Assembly: GCA_023457495.1 (NCBI GenBank)
Contig: JAEWLQ010000092.1
Coordinates: 1 to 30,058, forward strand
Direction: 5' to 3'
DNA length: 30,058 nucleotides
Origin: Pseudomonadota bacterium
GTDB lineage: Bacteria > Pseudomonadota > Gammaproteobacteria > Steroidobacterales > Steroidobacteraceae
The notes under the pieces: generated by a model
The model's input: only the letters and a program-made list of their open reading frames with translations
The model's database searches: none
What the model was told of the DNA's origin: nothing
Shown here: positions 13,437 to 24,510 of the stretch, piece by piece
Position numbering within the stretch: the stretch's first letter is position 1
Layout: each line of letters starts with the position of its first letter
Made by a program: the position numbers and the translations under genes

Positions 13437-14024
13437 GTGGACCTCCGCCCGCCAGCAACCCTCGCGCTGCTCGCGTCCACGCTGCCGTGCGGCGCTGGCG
13501 GCGTCGACCGGCCGAACGCTGTGACGGTGTACGCCGCGCGCATCTCCGAAGAGCGGACCTGGCAGCACGTGGTGCGCAATCCGATAGGCGCCGACTATGC
13601 CGACGCCTATCTCGTGGCCGGTTCCTTCTCGCGCGCCTGGACCGGGGAATTCGCCGGCGCCTTGCGCGTGGAATCCGAGCTCAACGTGGCTTACAACTTC
13701 GGCGACCAGGATCACTGGGAGCTCAATATCGCGCCCATCCAGCTTCGCTGGCAGCGCTTTCCGTGGAGCGGGCGGCTACGTACCACGGCCGCTTTCGGGG
13801 TAGGGCTGTCCTACGCGACCGAGCTCCCCGAGGTGGAGCTGGCCATCGAGGGCGACACGCGGCAGTGGCTCATCTTCTGGATCATGGAGTTCACCGCGGG
13901 TCCGGTCGACGGCCCGTGGTCGGTGGCGCTGCGGCTGCACCACCGTTCCACCGGCTGGGGCCTGATGGGCACCGACGACGGTGGCATGAACGCGCCGGGC
14001 CTGGGCTTCCGTTACGAGTTCTGA
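13437..14024 (+). CDS. Outer-membrane beta-barrel protein, possibly PagL-like
   Basis: Exported protein of 195 residues. A short hydrophobic N-terminus (PATLALLASTLPCGAGG) is followed by alternating amphipathic strands and a C-terminal RYEF ending in aromatic Phe, typical of outer-membrane barrels. The end pattern LRLHHRSTGWGLMGTDDGG with nearby His and Ser recalls lipid A 3-O-deacylase (PagL / acyloxyacyl hydrolase), but I cannot confirm a catalytic triad. The start is GTG at 13437 with CCGGA just upstream and a TAAGAT box 6 nt before it. It is divergent from the GyrI-like gene (70-bp gap) and convergent with the 2H phosphoesterase gene. Confidence 0.6.
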   Translation: MDLRPPATLALLASTLPCGAGGVDRPNAVTVYAARISEERTWQHVVRNPIGADYADAYLVAGSFSRAWTGEFAGALRVESELNVAYNFGDQDHWELNIAPIQLRWQRFPWSGRLRTTAAFGVGLSYATELPEVELAIEGDTRQWLIFWIMEFTAGPVDGPWSVALRLHHRSTGWGLMGTDDGGMNAPGLGFRYEF

Positions 14025-14043
14025 CCGTTCGGGGTCACACTAA

Positions 14044-14553
14044 CTACCCCAGCGGCAACGTGTGCATCGTCTCCCATCGCCCGGTCGAGTTTTCGATCAG
14101 GAGCACTTCGCTGCAGCGCGCACTGACGCCCGACGCCAGCGCGATGCGCAATTCGATTTCGATCGAACACAGCAGCTCTTCGTCGCCGTGCGCCACCGTC
14201 ACATGCGGCACGACGGTTGCGAACTTGCCGGCGAACGGTGGGTAGTCGGGGAACGCGGCCCAGATGCCGTCCGTGAGCGCGCTGAAATGCGTATCGGGCT
14301 CGGGTTCGAGATACAGCGCGACCGGGAAGCGCCGGGTCCGCGCGAGCCGATACGAAAAGCACGGCACGGCGCGCACGATTTCCCGAAGCCGCGCAACGAC
14401 GTCCGCGCCCAGCTCGTCCGGCGGCATGAACGGATAGAGCACCGTGACGTGCGCCGGGACGTTGCGGCGCGCCGATGGGTCGTAGCGCTCGCGGTAGCGC
14501 GCGATGTGCGCCTCGATCTCGGGGATGTTGCAGATCAGTGCGGTTTCGGGCAA
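14044..14553 (-). CDS. 2H phosphoesterase (2'-5' RNA ligase family)
   Basis: Protein of 169 residues with the two HxTx motifs that define the 2H phosphoesterase superfamily: PAHVTVLYPF (HVTV 35-38) and VPHVTVAHGDEE (HVTV 117-120). The family contains LigT/ThpR and cyclic phosphodiesterases acting on 2',3'-cyclic phosphates. The frame runs up to 14862 inside the Nudix gene, but TTG at 14553 (PETALICNIPE...) with GGAAAA about 6 nt upstream is the sensible start. It lies 55 nt after the Nudix stop. The stop is the first TAG of the TAGTTAG motif at 14040-14046. Confidence 0.83.
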   Translation of the reverse strand: MPETALICNIPEIEAHIARYRERYDPSARRNVPAHVTVLYPFMPPDELGADVVARLREIVRAVPCFSYRLARTRRFPVALYLEPEPDTHFSALTDGIWAAFPDYPPFAGKFATVVPHVTVAHGDEELLCSIEIELRIALASGVSARCSEVLLIENSTGRWETMHTLPLG

Positions 14554-14608
14554 CGCGTTTTCCGCAATGTTCGGGCCGGGGAAAATATCACGAGGAGCTG
14601 CGCCCGCA

Positions 14609-15043
14609 TCAGCCCGGCACGCCCAGCCGCTCGAGCAAGGCGTTGTCACCGTCGCCGAGCGGATGCGGATGATCGCCGCGTCGCCAGAACGCGATGCCCC
14701 CGATCTCGTCCGTATCCATCGCCTCGGGGACGTCGGTGACGTCGCAGCCGAACACCGCGCCGAGATGCGGCCGGCCGTCGTCGACCTCGACGACACCGAG
14801 CCACTCGAACTCCCCCGCCGCGCAGCCCGCCTCCTCGGCGAGTTCGCGCGCCGCGGTGGCACGCGCCGTTTCGCCCGGATCGATCAGCCCTCCGGGCAGC
14901 TCCCACACGTGACGATATCGGTTGAAGACCAGCACTTCGCCATCGCGGCTGCGCGCGATCACCACCGCGAACTCCAGCGCGCCGATGCGCGCGTGCTGGT
15001 CCTCGGCTATCTCGTGAAATGCCTTGAAGCGGGCCAGGGGCAT
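14609..15043 (-). CDS. Nudix hydrolase
   Basis: Cytosolic nucleoside-diphosphate-linked-X hydrolase of 144 residues. A complete Nudix box lies at 52-74 (GX5EX7REUXEEXGU: G52, E58, R66-E67, E70-E71, G73). It is preceded by the substrate-side strand VFNRYRHVWELPGG, similar to ADP-ribose or NDP-sugar pyrophosphatases. Substrate not determinable. It sits between the STAS-like gene and the 2H phosphoesterase gene on one strand, so all may share a transcript with glmU. Confidence 0.88.
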   Translation of the reverse strand: MPLARFKAFHEIAEDQHARIGALEFAVVIARSRDGEVLVFNRYRHVWELPGGLIDPGETARATAARELAEEAGCAAGEFEWLGVVEVDDGRPHLGAVFGCDVTDVPEAMDTDEIGGIAFWRRGDHPHPLGDGDNALLERLGVPG

Positions 15044-15091
15044 GGGGCGACTATAGCGCCGCCGCGCTGCGGCGCGCGCAGTCGGAACCCC

Positions 15092-15469
15092 TTACTTGAC
15101 CAGCCTCACCGCGGGCGGCGCTTCGACCAGCCAGCGGATCGCGCCCGCGATGTCGTTGTAGAAAACGCGATAGTCGCCTTCGCCGAAGGCCAGGCGCGCG
15201 AGGTAGGCCAGCTTGGCCGTGGGCACGATGATCGCCCGCCGCAGGCGCAGGTCGCCGAGATTCTCGTCGAGCGCGCGTTGCGACCAGACCACGTCGACGT
15301 GCGGCGGAATCATCTCGAGCGCGTCGTAGAGCACCTTGCCGCGCCCGGCTTCGCGCGCGAGCTGCACGACCTGGCGCTGGCAGTCATCGAGCAGTTCGAT
15401 GGTCGGTTCGCCGCGCAGGCGCGCAATGATGATGTCGCCGGACAGCTCGACCCAGAGGGACCCGCTCAT
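15092..15469 (-). CDS. STAS/SpoIIAA-like protein coupled to glmU
   Basis: Protein of 125 residues, with no TM segment or signal. The alternation of strands and helices (SLWVELSGDIIIARLRGEPT, RGKVLYDALEMIPPHVDV, RRAIIVPTAKLAYLARL, VFYNDIAGAIRWL) resembles the STAS/SpoIIAA-like fold, whose members often end in a segment like F-D-AIAWL. Function unknown. ATG at 15469 overlaps the glmU stop by 4 nt, so it is translationally coupled to glmU. Compare 19626-20015, which has a similar ending. Confidence 0.65.
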   Translation of the reverse strand: MSGSLWVELSGDIIIARLRGEPTIELLDDCQRQVVQLAREAGRGKVLYDALEMIPPHVDVVWSQRALDENLGDLRLRRAIIVPTAKLAYLARLAFGEGDYRVFYNDIAGAIRWLVEAPPAVRLVK

Positions 15470-16842
15470 TTGGGCTTCTTGTCTTCGTTCTTCTGCGGCC
15501 GCTTCCAGCCCTCGAGCGTCACCTGCTTCGCGCGCGACAGCGTGAGCTGGCCGTCGGGTGCGTCCTTGCTGATGGTGCTGCCCGCGCCCGTCGTCGCGTC
15601 GCGACCGATGCGCACCGGCGCCACGAGCATGTTCCCCGAGCCGATGAACGCGCCGTCTTCGATGGTCGTCGTCGACTTGTTCACGCCGTCGTAATTGCAG
15701 GTGATGGTGCCGGCGCCGATGTTGACGCCCTTGCCGACGACCGCGTCGCCCAGGTAGGTGAGATGGTTGGCCTTGCTACCGTCGGCGACGACGGTCTTCT
15801 TGAGCTCGACGAAGTTGCCGATGTGCACATTCCGGCCGAGGCTGGACCCGGGACGGACGCGCGCATACGGCCCGATGATGCAGCCCGCGCCGAGTTCGGA
15901 CTGCTCGAGCACGGAGTTCGGATGGATCACGCTGTCGGCGCCGATGGTCACGTCGCGCAGCACGACGTTCGGTCCCACGCGCACGCGGTCGCCCAGGCTC
16001 ACCTTGCCTTCGATCAGCACGTTGGCGTCGATGAACACGTCGCGCCCGAGGCTCACGTCGCCGCGAATGTCGATGCGTGCCGGGTCCGCGAGCGTCGCGC
16101 CCGCGATCATGAGGTCCCGCGCGCGCTCCGCGCGATGCAGCGACTCGAGCTCCGCGAGCTGCGCCTTGTCGTTCACGCCGAGGACCTCGGCGGTGGTGCC
16201 GGCGATCAGCGGCGAGACCTTCACCTTGTCCTTCACCGCCATCGCGATGACGTCGGTGAGGTAGTACTCGCCCTGCGAGTTGGAGTTCTTGAGCTTGCCG
16301 AGCCACTTGCGCAGTAGTTTGGCCGGCACGGCCATGATGCCGCTGTTGCCTTCGCGGATCTTCAGCTGCGCCTTGTTGGCGTCCTTCTGCTCCACGATCT
16401 TCTGGATCGCGCCGCGTGTGCGCACGATGCGGCCATATCCCGTGGGGTCGTCGAGCATGACGGTCAGCAGGCTCATGCCCCTGGCGCCCGCCGCGTCGAT
16501 CAGCGCGCGCAGCGTGTCGGCGCGGATCAGCGGCACGTCGCCGTACAGCACCAGCACGAGCTCGTCGTCGCCGATGCCGGGCATGGCCTGCGCGACGGCG
16601 TGGCCGGTGCCGAGCTGCTCGGCCTGCAGGACCCATGACAGGTTCTCGGCGGCGAGCGCGGCGCGCACCTGGTCGCCGCCGTGTCCGTACACGACGTGGA
16701 TAGACGAGGGATCGAGCGCGCGGGCGCGGCTAACAACGTGCCCCAGCAGCGGACGCCCGGCGAGCGGCTGCAGGACCTTGGGCAAATCGGATTTCATTCG
16801 CTTGCCTTGACCGGCAGCGAGGATTACGACGGCGAGCTTCAT
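15466..16842 (-). CDS. glmU: Bifunctional UDP-GlcNAc pyrophosphorylase / GlcN-1-P N-acetyltransferase
   Basis: Performs the last two steps of UDP-GlcNAc synthesis, acetylating GlcN-1-P and then adding UMP; cytosolic. Length is 458 residues, as expected. The N-terminal uridyltransferase has LAAGQGKRMKSDLPKVL (8-24) and VLYGDVPL. The C-terminal left-handed beta-helix has hexapeptide repeats from about residue 255 and the acetyltransferase segments GNFVELKK, KANHLTYLGDA, GAGTITCNYDG. It ends in a Lys-rich tail. ATG at 16842 is followed directly by MKLAVVILAAG. The stop overlaps the downstream STAS-like gene. It works in the same pathway as glmS, 5 kb away. Confidence 0.97.
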   Translation of the reverse strand: MKLAVVILAAGQGKRMKSDLPKVLQPLAGRPLLGHVVSRARALDPSSIHVVYGHGGDQVRAALAAENLSWVLQAEQLGTGHAVAQAMPGIGDDELVLVLYGDVPLIRADTLRALIDAAGARGMSLLTVMLDDPTGYGRIVRTRGAIQKIVEQKDANKAQLKIREGNSGIMAVPAKLLRKWLGKLKNSNSQGEYYLTDVIAMAVKDKVKVSPLIAGTTAEVLGVNDKAQLAELESLHRAERARDLMIAGATLADPARIDIRGDVSLGRDVFIDANVLIEGKVSLGDRVRVGPNVVLRDVTIGADSVIHPNSVLEQSELGAGCIIGPYARVRPGSSLGRNVHIGNFVELKKTVVADGSKANHLTYLGDAVVGKGVNIGAGTITCNYDGVNKSTTTIEDGAFIGSGNMLVAPVRIGRDATTGAGSTISKDAPDGQLTLSRAKQVTLEGWKRPQKNEDKKPK

Positions 16843-16863
16843 GAGCTCGCGAGTTTAGCGGGT

Positions 16864-17076
16864 TCAGCGGCGGAAATGACGGCCGGTCGCGTTATAGGGA
16901 TCGCGGCCCGACTCGTCGAGGGCCACCAGGTCGTTCCTGCCGAGCAGCGTCTCCATGACGTCGCCCTTCGTGGCGATCGCCGGCGCCTGGCGCGTCCGGC
17001 CGAGGCTCGGCACGACGCCCTCGCCGCCCGGCGTAGCCGGGACCGTCCGGTCGATGTTGTTGTCGCCTGCGCTCAT
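16864..17076 (-). CDS. Hypothetical small protein
   Basis: Product of 70 residues that I do not recognise. Polar, with no TM segment; segments GDNNIDRTVPATPGGEGVV and GDVMETLLGRNDLVALDES, ending in YNATGRHFRR. It stops 21 nt before glmU on the same strand and could be co-transcribed with it. There is no Shine-Dalgarno before ATG 17076, but TATATT lies 7 nt upstream, suggesting a leaderless transcript. Confidence 0.55.
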   Translation of the reverse strand: MSAGDNNIDRTVPATPGGEGVVPSLGRTRQAPAIATKGDVMETLLGRNDLVALDESGRDPYNATGRHFRR

Positions 17077-17083
17077 GGCGGGA

Positions 17084-17089
17084 AATATA
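17084..17089 (-). promoter_or_regulatory. Candidate -10 box giving a leaderless start
   Basis: TATATT on the minus strand, then TCCCGCC (7 nt), then ATG 17076. The same spacer precedes parB. No convincing -35 was seen. A GC palindrome (17100-17112, ccccgccgggggg) lies just upstream and could end transcription of the DUF1697 gene. Confidence 0.35.
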
Positions 17090-17173
17090 CGCTGGCAAAC
17101 CCCGCCGGGGGGATGTCTCCGGTCACCCGCGGGCGGCCGCCCGTCGGCTTGGGCGCCGACCGTCGGTCACTAT

Positions 17174-17722
17174 CTACCGCCCGTCCGGCTCCCGCATGAG
17201 CGCGTGGATCTTGTTGAGGGTCGCCCAGTTGCGGGTGGTGCCGGCTCCCTTCAGGGCCTTGAAAAGGACTTCCGCGGCTTTGCTCTCGAGGATGCCGTTC
17301 GCGCACCATAGATAGGCCGCGTGTTTGTTCACGTGCACTTTCTCGGGGTTCCAGTCCATGCGCGCGATGGATTGGAGACCGGTCAGCGCCGCCGGGTCAT
17401 CGCACATCGCGACCAGGAAACGCGATGGATCGGTCGCGGTGTCGCCGATCGCATTTCCCTTGATGATCGCGGCGATGTCGCGCGCGGACTTCACCACCAC
17501 ATGGGCATCCACTCCCAGCTTCTTCGCGACCGCGGCGCGGATCCGCGCGGCATGTTCGGCCGAGTCGCCTTCGTCGGCGCCGAACACCGCATTGCCGCTG
17601 TTGAGCAGGGTTTGCACGTCGGTGTAACCGAGCTTGCCGAGCAGCGCGCGCAGGTCGGCCATCGCGACACGTTTGGCCTTGCCGACGTTGATTCCGCGGA
17701 ACAGGGCGACGAAACGCGGCAT
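17174..17722 (-). CDS. DUF1697 family protein
   Basis: Cytosolic protein of 182 residues of the DUF1697 family (function unknown, common in GC-rich bacteria). The signature N-terminus PRFVALFRGINVGKAKRVAM is followed by DLRALLGKLGYTDVQTLLNSGN, then the central RFLVAM and the C-terminal ATTRNW-like segment, here GTTRNWATLNKIHALM. ATG at 17722 is 7 nt after the stop of the upstream membrane protein gene, so they are likely co-transcribed. The 97 nt after the stop hold no gene. Confidence 0.88.
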   Translation of the reverse strand: MPRFVALFRGINVGKAKRVAMADLRALLGKLGYTDVQTLLNSGNAVFGADEGDSAEHAARIRAAVAKKLGVDAHVVVKSARDIAAIIKGNAIGDTATDPSRFLVAMCDDPAALTGLQSIARMDWNPEKVHVNKHAAYLWCANGILESKAAEVLFKALKGAGTTRNWATLNKIHALMREPDGR

Positions 17723-17729
17723 GGCCGAC

Positions 17730-18158
17730 TCAGCCGCCCTTGTCGGCGGATGCCGGCCGGTACTTCTTCGCCAGGTGCGCGCCGTAGATGGATGCCGGAA
17801 TCGTCAGCAACAGGCCGACGACCGTGAGCCAGAACGGGGAGCCGCCGCCGACGGCCAGCACGAAGACGACGCCCACCACGCCGATCGCGAGGCCGTTGTA
17901 GTAGGGAAAGCCTTTCGCGAGACGCGCCGCCAGGTATCCGCCGAGCACCGTGGTCGCCATGCCGCACACGAAGGCCGCAAACTGGTAGTCGCCTTTCGCG
18001 ATGACCGTGTCGATCGCAGCCAGGAACTCCGCTTCGGACATGTCCGGTCCGAGCAGCCCCCGCCCGAAGATCGAGAAGAGAATGCGCAGCACGATCAGGT
18101 CGGCGCAGATTTCGGCGATGAACGCGAGGATGACGGCCTTGATGTCGATGCGATGCAT
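17730..18158 (-). CDS. Hypothetical four-helix membrane protein
   Basis: Protein of 142 residues with about four TM helices: near 6-28, 58-78, 84-102 and 106-124. It has a short basic C-terminus (AKKYRPASADKGG). A charged loop (SEAEFLAAIDTVIAKGDYQ) sits between helices 1 and 2. No family recognised. The open frame extends to 18263, but the extra N-terminus is Arg/Ser-rich and overlaps the upstream gene, so ATG 18158 (MHRIDIKAVILAF) is taken. Confidence 0.65.
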   Translation of the reverse strand: MHRIDIKAVILAFIAEICADLIVLRILFSIFGRGLLGPDMSEAEFLAAIDTVIAKGDYQFAAFVCGMATTVLGGYLAARLAKGFPYYNGLAIGVVGVVFVLAVGGGSPFWLTVVGLLLTIPASIYGAHLAKKYRPASADKGG

Positions 18159-18189
18159 GCGATGACGATAGGTGCCGCGGCGGATCCGA

Positions 18190-18885
18190 TCAACCTCGCG
18201 GGTTCGTGGCCGCGCGGTCGAATTCGATGGCCGCCTCCACGAGCGCCGCGCTGATCTGCGCATCCGTCGGCGGGGGTTTGAGGAAAACCTGGTAGGTCTT
18301 CACGGCGAGCACCGCGATTTCGCTCGGGCGCGACGGGATGTGTCCGCCGGGAAAGCGCACCGGGTGCTGGCGCAGGAAGTTGGCGGCGGCCGTCACCGCG
18401 CGTTGCTCGTCCCGATCCTGGTCCGTCGGAAACGAGAACCTCCAGCGCGCGACGCGATTGTTGATGACCGATTTGTCGTCGCCGCCGGCCTTCATGCCGG
18501 ACGCGGAGAACAAGCGGCAGTCGTAGGTCCGGCAGGTTTCGGGGCGGTCCTGGTAGATAGAGCAGCCGCCGTTCACGAACATGTGGCAGTGGCCGCGCTC
18601 GTCGTACCCCATGAGCCTGTGACCCTTGCCGCCGGGCGCGGGCTCCAGGCGCGCCGCGCCGATGCGTTCCAGCGCCGCCGATTCGTGGGCGCGGACCTTG
18701 ATGTAGTAAGACGAGGTGCAGCAGCCGACGCAGTCGCCGCAGGCCACGTCCATGCCCGGCCCTCCCGCGAGCGAGGCGCGCATCGCGCGCAGCCAGCTCG
18801 AGAAAGCACCGGCCGCCAGTTCCGAACCGGCGACGGGCTCACTGGATTTGCCCGAGGGCGTCTGGTGCTTCTGGAGAATGCTCAT
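18190..18885 (-). CDS. YkgJ-type zinc/iron-chelating cysteine-cluster protein
   Basis: Protein of 231 residues with the CxxCxxCC cluster of the YkgJ (CxxCxxCC) family. Metal ligands are C49, C52, C55 and C56 (CGDCVGCC), C100, C108 in GGCSIYQDRPETC, C118 and C123 in CRTYDC. The family probably binds zinc or an iron-sulfur cluster; its function is poorly defined. ATG at 18885 gives a normal length with a polar N-terminal extension. It lies 18 nt after the stop of the GST-like gene, on the same strand. Confidence 0.85.
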   Translation of the reverse strand: MSILQKHQTPSGKSSEPVAGSELAAGAFSSWLRAMRASLAGGPGMDVACGDCVGCCTSSYYIKVRAHESAALERIGAARLEPAPGGKGHRLMGYDERGHCHMFVNGGCSIYQDRPETCRTYDCRLFSASGMKAGGDDKSVINNRVARWRFSFPTDQDRDEQRAVTAAANFLRQHPVRFPGGHIPSRPSEIAVLAVKTYQVFLKPPPTDAQISAALVEAAIEFDRAATNPRG

Positions 18886-18903
18886 GTCTCGGCCTGGATT
18901 ACT

Positions 18904-19548
18904 TCAGGCGGGAACAGGTGGTAGTTCAGGCGCGATGAGCCCTGCGAATGGATCCCGCCAGCCCTGAAGACGTTCGACCCGACCGTACCAGCTCTCGATT
19001 TCAGGGTAGTCCCGCAGCGGCAACTTCGCGACGTCATTGAAAGGCAGAAAGGCGGCCATGCGAAAGTCCGCGTAGGAAGGCGAGTCGCCGACGAGCCATT
19101 CGCGATCGCGCAGATGCGCCGACAGCAGGGCCGAGCTCTCGTGAAATGATCGGAGACCTTCCTCGAGCTGCTTCTCGTCGAGTTTGCCCAGGCCGTAACG
19201 CAACTTGGTGCCCCGCTCGAAGTGCACCTGGTCGCAGGCCAACGCGAAGTGGTTCTTCGCCCAACTGATCCAGCGGATCAGATCCGGTTGCTCGTCATCC
19301 ATGCGCCAGAAGTTCGAACCCACCATCCGCGACAGACGGCAGACGATCGCATCGGTTTCCCACAAGGATTTTCCGGCCTCCATCAGTATGGGCAGCCGAA
19401 GGTTGGGATTGATCCTGCGAAACGTCTCCTGTTGATCGGGCGCGAGCGGCGCGGCCCATTCGAAATTCACCGGGGCATCCAGAAAACGTGCTGCCGCGAC
19501 AGCCAGGCGTGGATTGGGATTTCGGGAAAAGTACAACGTTGCGCGCAT
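18904..19548 (-). CDS. Glutathione S-transferase family protein
   Basis: Cytosolic GST-fold protein of 214 residues. The N-terminal thioredoxin-like domain shows RATLYFSRNPNPRLAVAAA, the cis-Pro segment NPNLRLPIL (about 49-57) and SLWETDAIVCRLS (about 64-76). The C-terminal helical domain carries WLVGDSPSYADFRMAAFLPF (about 150-169). ATG at 19548 is preceded by AGGAAACCG. It is a second GST in the window, not closely similar to 10720-11322. Substrate unknown. Confidence 0.85.
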   Translation of the reverse strand: MRATLYFSRNPNPRLAVAAARFLDAPVNFEWAAPLAPDQQETFRRINPNLRLPILMEAGKSLWETDAIVCRLSRMVGSNFWRMDDEQPDLIRWISWAKNHFALACDQVHFERGTKLRYGLGKLDEKQLEEGLRSFHESSALLSAHLRDREWLVGDSPSYADFRMAAFLPFNDVAKLPLRDYPEIESWYGRVERLQGWRDPFAGLIAPELPPVPA

Positions 19549-19625
19549 CGGTTTCCTGTGCAGAACTCGCCAAGTCAGGCGCCCATCATGGCGCGAAACG
19601 GTCCGGCTCCGGGGCCGGACGGCGG

Positions 19626-20015
19626 TCAGGTCGCGGGCTTTCGCCGACCATCGAGCCAGGCGAGCGCCGTGGACTCTTCGGTGAAGACTTCGCCGGTCGC
19701 TCCGCGATTCTGCGCCATCAGCAAGCCTACCTTGTCGTGATCCATCATTTCCGGGCGGGCAACGACGACCACGCGCACGTGGGCTCCCGCGCATTCGGCC
19801 CATCTCACGGCCATCGCATGACGATCGAAGATGGAGATGTTCGAATAGGCGCCGTTGAGCCCGCGCACGTTGGCGAGCAGTTCGGTCATGCCGTTTTCGC
19901 GTGCGTAGGAGATGGCGTTCGCGATCATGTCGACGGCTTTGAGGAATGGAACGCTGCCGACCGGGCGGTAATAGCCGCGCTTGTCCACCTGTTCGAAGTG
20001 CTCAGGACGTTCCAT
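19626..20015 (-). CDS. Hypothetical STAS/SpoIIAA-like protein
   Basis: Soluble protein of 129 residues. The pattern (GYYRPVGSVPFLKAVDMIANAI, ELLANVRGLNGAYSNISIFDRH, HVRVVVVARPEMMDHDKVG, EVFTEESTALAWL) fits a SpoIIAA-like alpha/beta fold with the common F-EE-ALAWL ending. Function unknown. ATG at 20015 opens MERPEHFEQVD. It is downstream of atpC by 129 nt and may be outside the atp operon if the hairpin at 20088 terminates it. Confidence 0.6.
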   Translation of the reverse strand: MERPEHFEQVDKRGYYRPVGSVPFLKAVDMIANAISYARENGMTELLANVRGLNGAYSNISIFDRHAMAVRWAECAGAHVRVVVVARPEMMDHDKVGLLMAQNRGATGEVFTEESTALAWLDGRRKPAT

Positions 20016-20087
20016 GTCGAGACCCCGGGCAATCCATGCCGCGACCAGTGTGCACCGGTCCGTGTGACGGCTTCAATCGCGAGATTC

Positions 20088-20104
20088 GAAACCCGAAGCG
20101 TTTC
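20088..20104 (-). terminator. UUCG-capped hairpin after atpC, possible atp operon terminator
   Basis: On the minus strand GAAAC-G-C-TTCG-G-GTTTC folds as a 5-bp plus 1-bp stem with one bulged G and a UUCG tetraloop, 41-57 nt past the atpC stop. No strong T-tract follows, so termination is only possible. The rest of the 129-nt gap shows nothing else. Confidence 0.35.
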
Positions 20105-20144
20105 CCTTACGAACGGCCGTGGGAGCACCAGGCCGGGGTTTGGC

Positions 20145-20573
20145 TCAGCCCTTCACCTTGCGCAGCTTCTGGATCATCTTGATCTGCTCGTTCATGCGCA
20201 CCAGCTCCTTGAGAGCCTCGGCCTGCTCCATCTTGTCGGTGGCGCCGCGCAGTGCGTCTTCGGCGCGCTGCTTCGCGGCCAGCGCCGCGGCTTCGTCCAG
20301 GTCCTTGGCGCGCAGCGCCGTGTCGGCGAGCACGGTGACCTTGTTCGGCTGGATTTCCAGCGCGCCGCCGCCCACGAAGAACTGCTGTTCCTGTCCGTCG
20401 GGCGTCTGCACGCGCACTTCGCCGGCCTTGATCAGCGTGAGCAACGGGGCGTGGCGGGGCGCGATACCGAGCTCGCCGTCGGTGCCGGGCGCGAACACCA
20501 TGGACGCCGCACCGCTGAAGATCTCGCCTTCGGCGCTGACGATGTCGACGTGAATTGTGTTTGCGGCTGCCAT
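20145..20573 (-). CDS. atpC: ATP synthase F1 epsilon subunit
   Basis: F1 central-stalk subunit of 142 residues, linking gamma to the c-ring and regulating ATP hydrolysis. The N-terminal beta-sandwich (IHVDIVSAEGEIFSG, GTDGELGIAPRHAPLLT, FVGGGALEIQPNKVTVLAD) is followed by a C-terminal helical hairpin (AALAAKQRAEDALRG onward). It is the last gene of the operon, 17 nt after the atpD stop. Confidence 0.96.
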   Translation of the reverse strand: MAAANTIHVDIVSAEGEIFSGAASMVFAPGTDGELGIAPRHAPLLTLIKAGEVRVQTPDGQEQQFFVGGGALEIQPNKVTVLADTALRAKDLDEAAALAAKQRAEDALRGATDKMEQAEALKELVRMNEQIKMIQKLRKVKG

Positions 20574-20590
20574 GGTGGTGCTCTAGCTAC

Positions 20591-22009
<1,419 letters not shown>

Positions 22010-22061
22010 GATGTTCAACCTCTAACTAATTCTGTCTTGCTTCGCGAGCGCGTGGGCGCGC

Positions 22062-22925
22062 TCAGACTGCCGCCGCGCCGCCCACGATCTCCGACAGTTC
22101 CTTCGTGATCGCGGCCTGGCGGGCCTTGTTGTAGATGAGTTGCAGTTCGCCGATGAGCTTGCCGGCGTTGTCCGACGCGGCTCCCATCGCGATCATGCGC
22201 GCCGCCATCTCCGAGGCGACGTTCTCCACCGCGCCGCGGTAGACCTGCGACTCGATGTAACGCATCAGCAGGCCGTCGAGAATCGCCGACGCTTCCGGCT
22301 CGTAGATGTAGTCCCAGTTCTCCTGCAGCTCGGCGCCTTCGATCGGCTCCACCGGCAGCAGCTGCTGCACTTCGGGCTTCTGCGTCATCGTGTTCACGAA
22401 GCGCGAGTTCACGAGCAGCAGGCGGTCGATCTTGCCGTCCTTGTACGCGTCGAGCATGACCTTGACCGTGCCGATCAGGTCCTTGACGCGCGGCTGGTCA
22501 CCGAGTCCCTGCGTGTTCGCGAGGATCGGGTTCGGCAGGCGGCGAAAGAAGGCCGAAGCCTTGCCGCCGATCAGGCACATCGAGATCGCGGCGCCCTTCG
22601 CCTGCCAGTCGCGCATGGCGAGCAGCGCGGCCTTGAAGATGTTGATGTTCAACGAGCCGGCGAGACCTCGATCCGAGGAGATCACGATGATGCCGACGTT
22701 CTTCACCTCGGCGCGCTCGACCAGGAACGGCGAGCGGTAGTCAGGATTCGCCTGTGTGAGGTTGCCGATCACCGCGCGGATCTTGTCGGCGTACGGCCGC
22801 GCCAGGCGCATGCGGTCCTGGGCGCGACGCATCTTGCTGGTCGCGACCATCTGCATGGCCTTGGTGATCTTTTGCGTCGACTTGACGCTCAAGATCTTGG
22901 CGCGAATTTCTTTGGTGCCTGCCAT
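22062..22925 (-). CDS. atpG: ATP synthase F1 gamma subunit
   Basis: Central rotor shaft of F1, 287 residues. The long N-terminal helix MAGTKEIRAKILSVKSTQKI is diagnostic, as is the C-terminal helix with MAARMIAMGAASDNAGKLI and LQLIYNKARQAAITKEL. The central domain has IIVISSDRGLAGSLNINIF. The start is 24 nt after the atpA stop; the downstream gap to atpD is 52 nt. Confidence 0.97.
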   Translation of the reverse strand: MAGTKEIRAKILSVKSTQKITKAMQMVATSKMRRAQDRMRLARPYADKIRAVIGNLTQANPDYRSPFLVERAEVKNVGIIVISSDRGLAGSLNINIFKAALLAMRDWQAKGAAISMCLIGGKASAFFRRLPNPILANTQGLGDQPRVKDLIGTVKVMLDAYKDGKIDRLLLVNSRFVNTMTQKPEVQQLLPVEPIEGAELQENWDYIYEPEASAILDGLLMRYIESQVYRGAVENVASEMAARMIAMGAASDNAGKLIGELQLIYNKARQAAITKELSEIVGGAAAV

Positions 22926-22949
22926 CTGACTAGTTCCTCGAGGGCGGCC

Positions 22950-24488
<1,539 letters not shown>

Positions 24489-24510
24489 GTTCCGGTTCCT
24501 TACAAAATCT

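Noticed and set aside
14538..14613. Short frame starting TGATG at the Nudix stop
   Set aside because: Only 24 codons and no family; the 2H phosphoesterase TTG start is in another frame and fits better.
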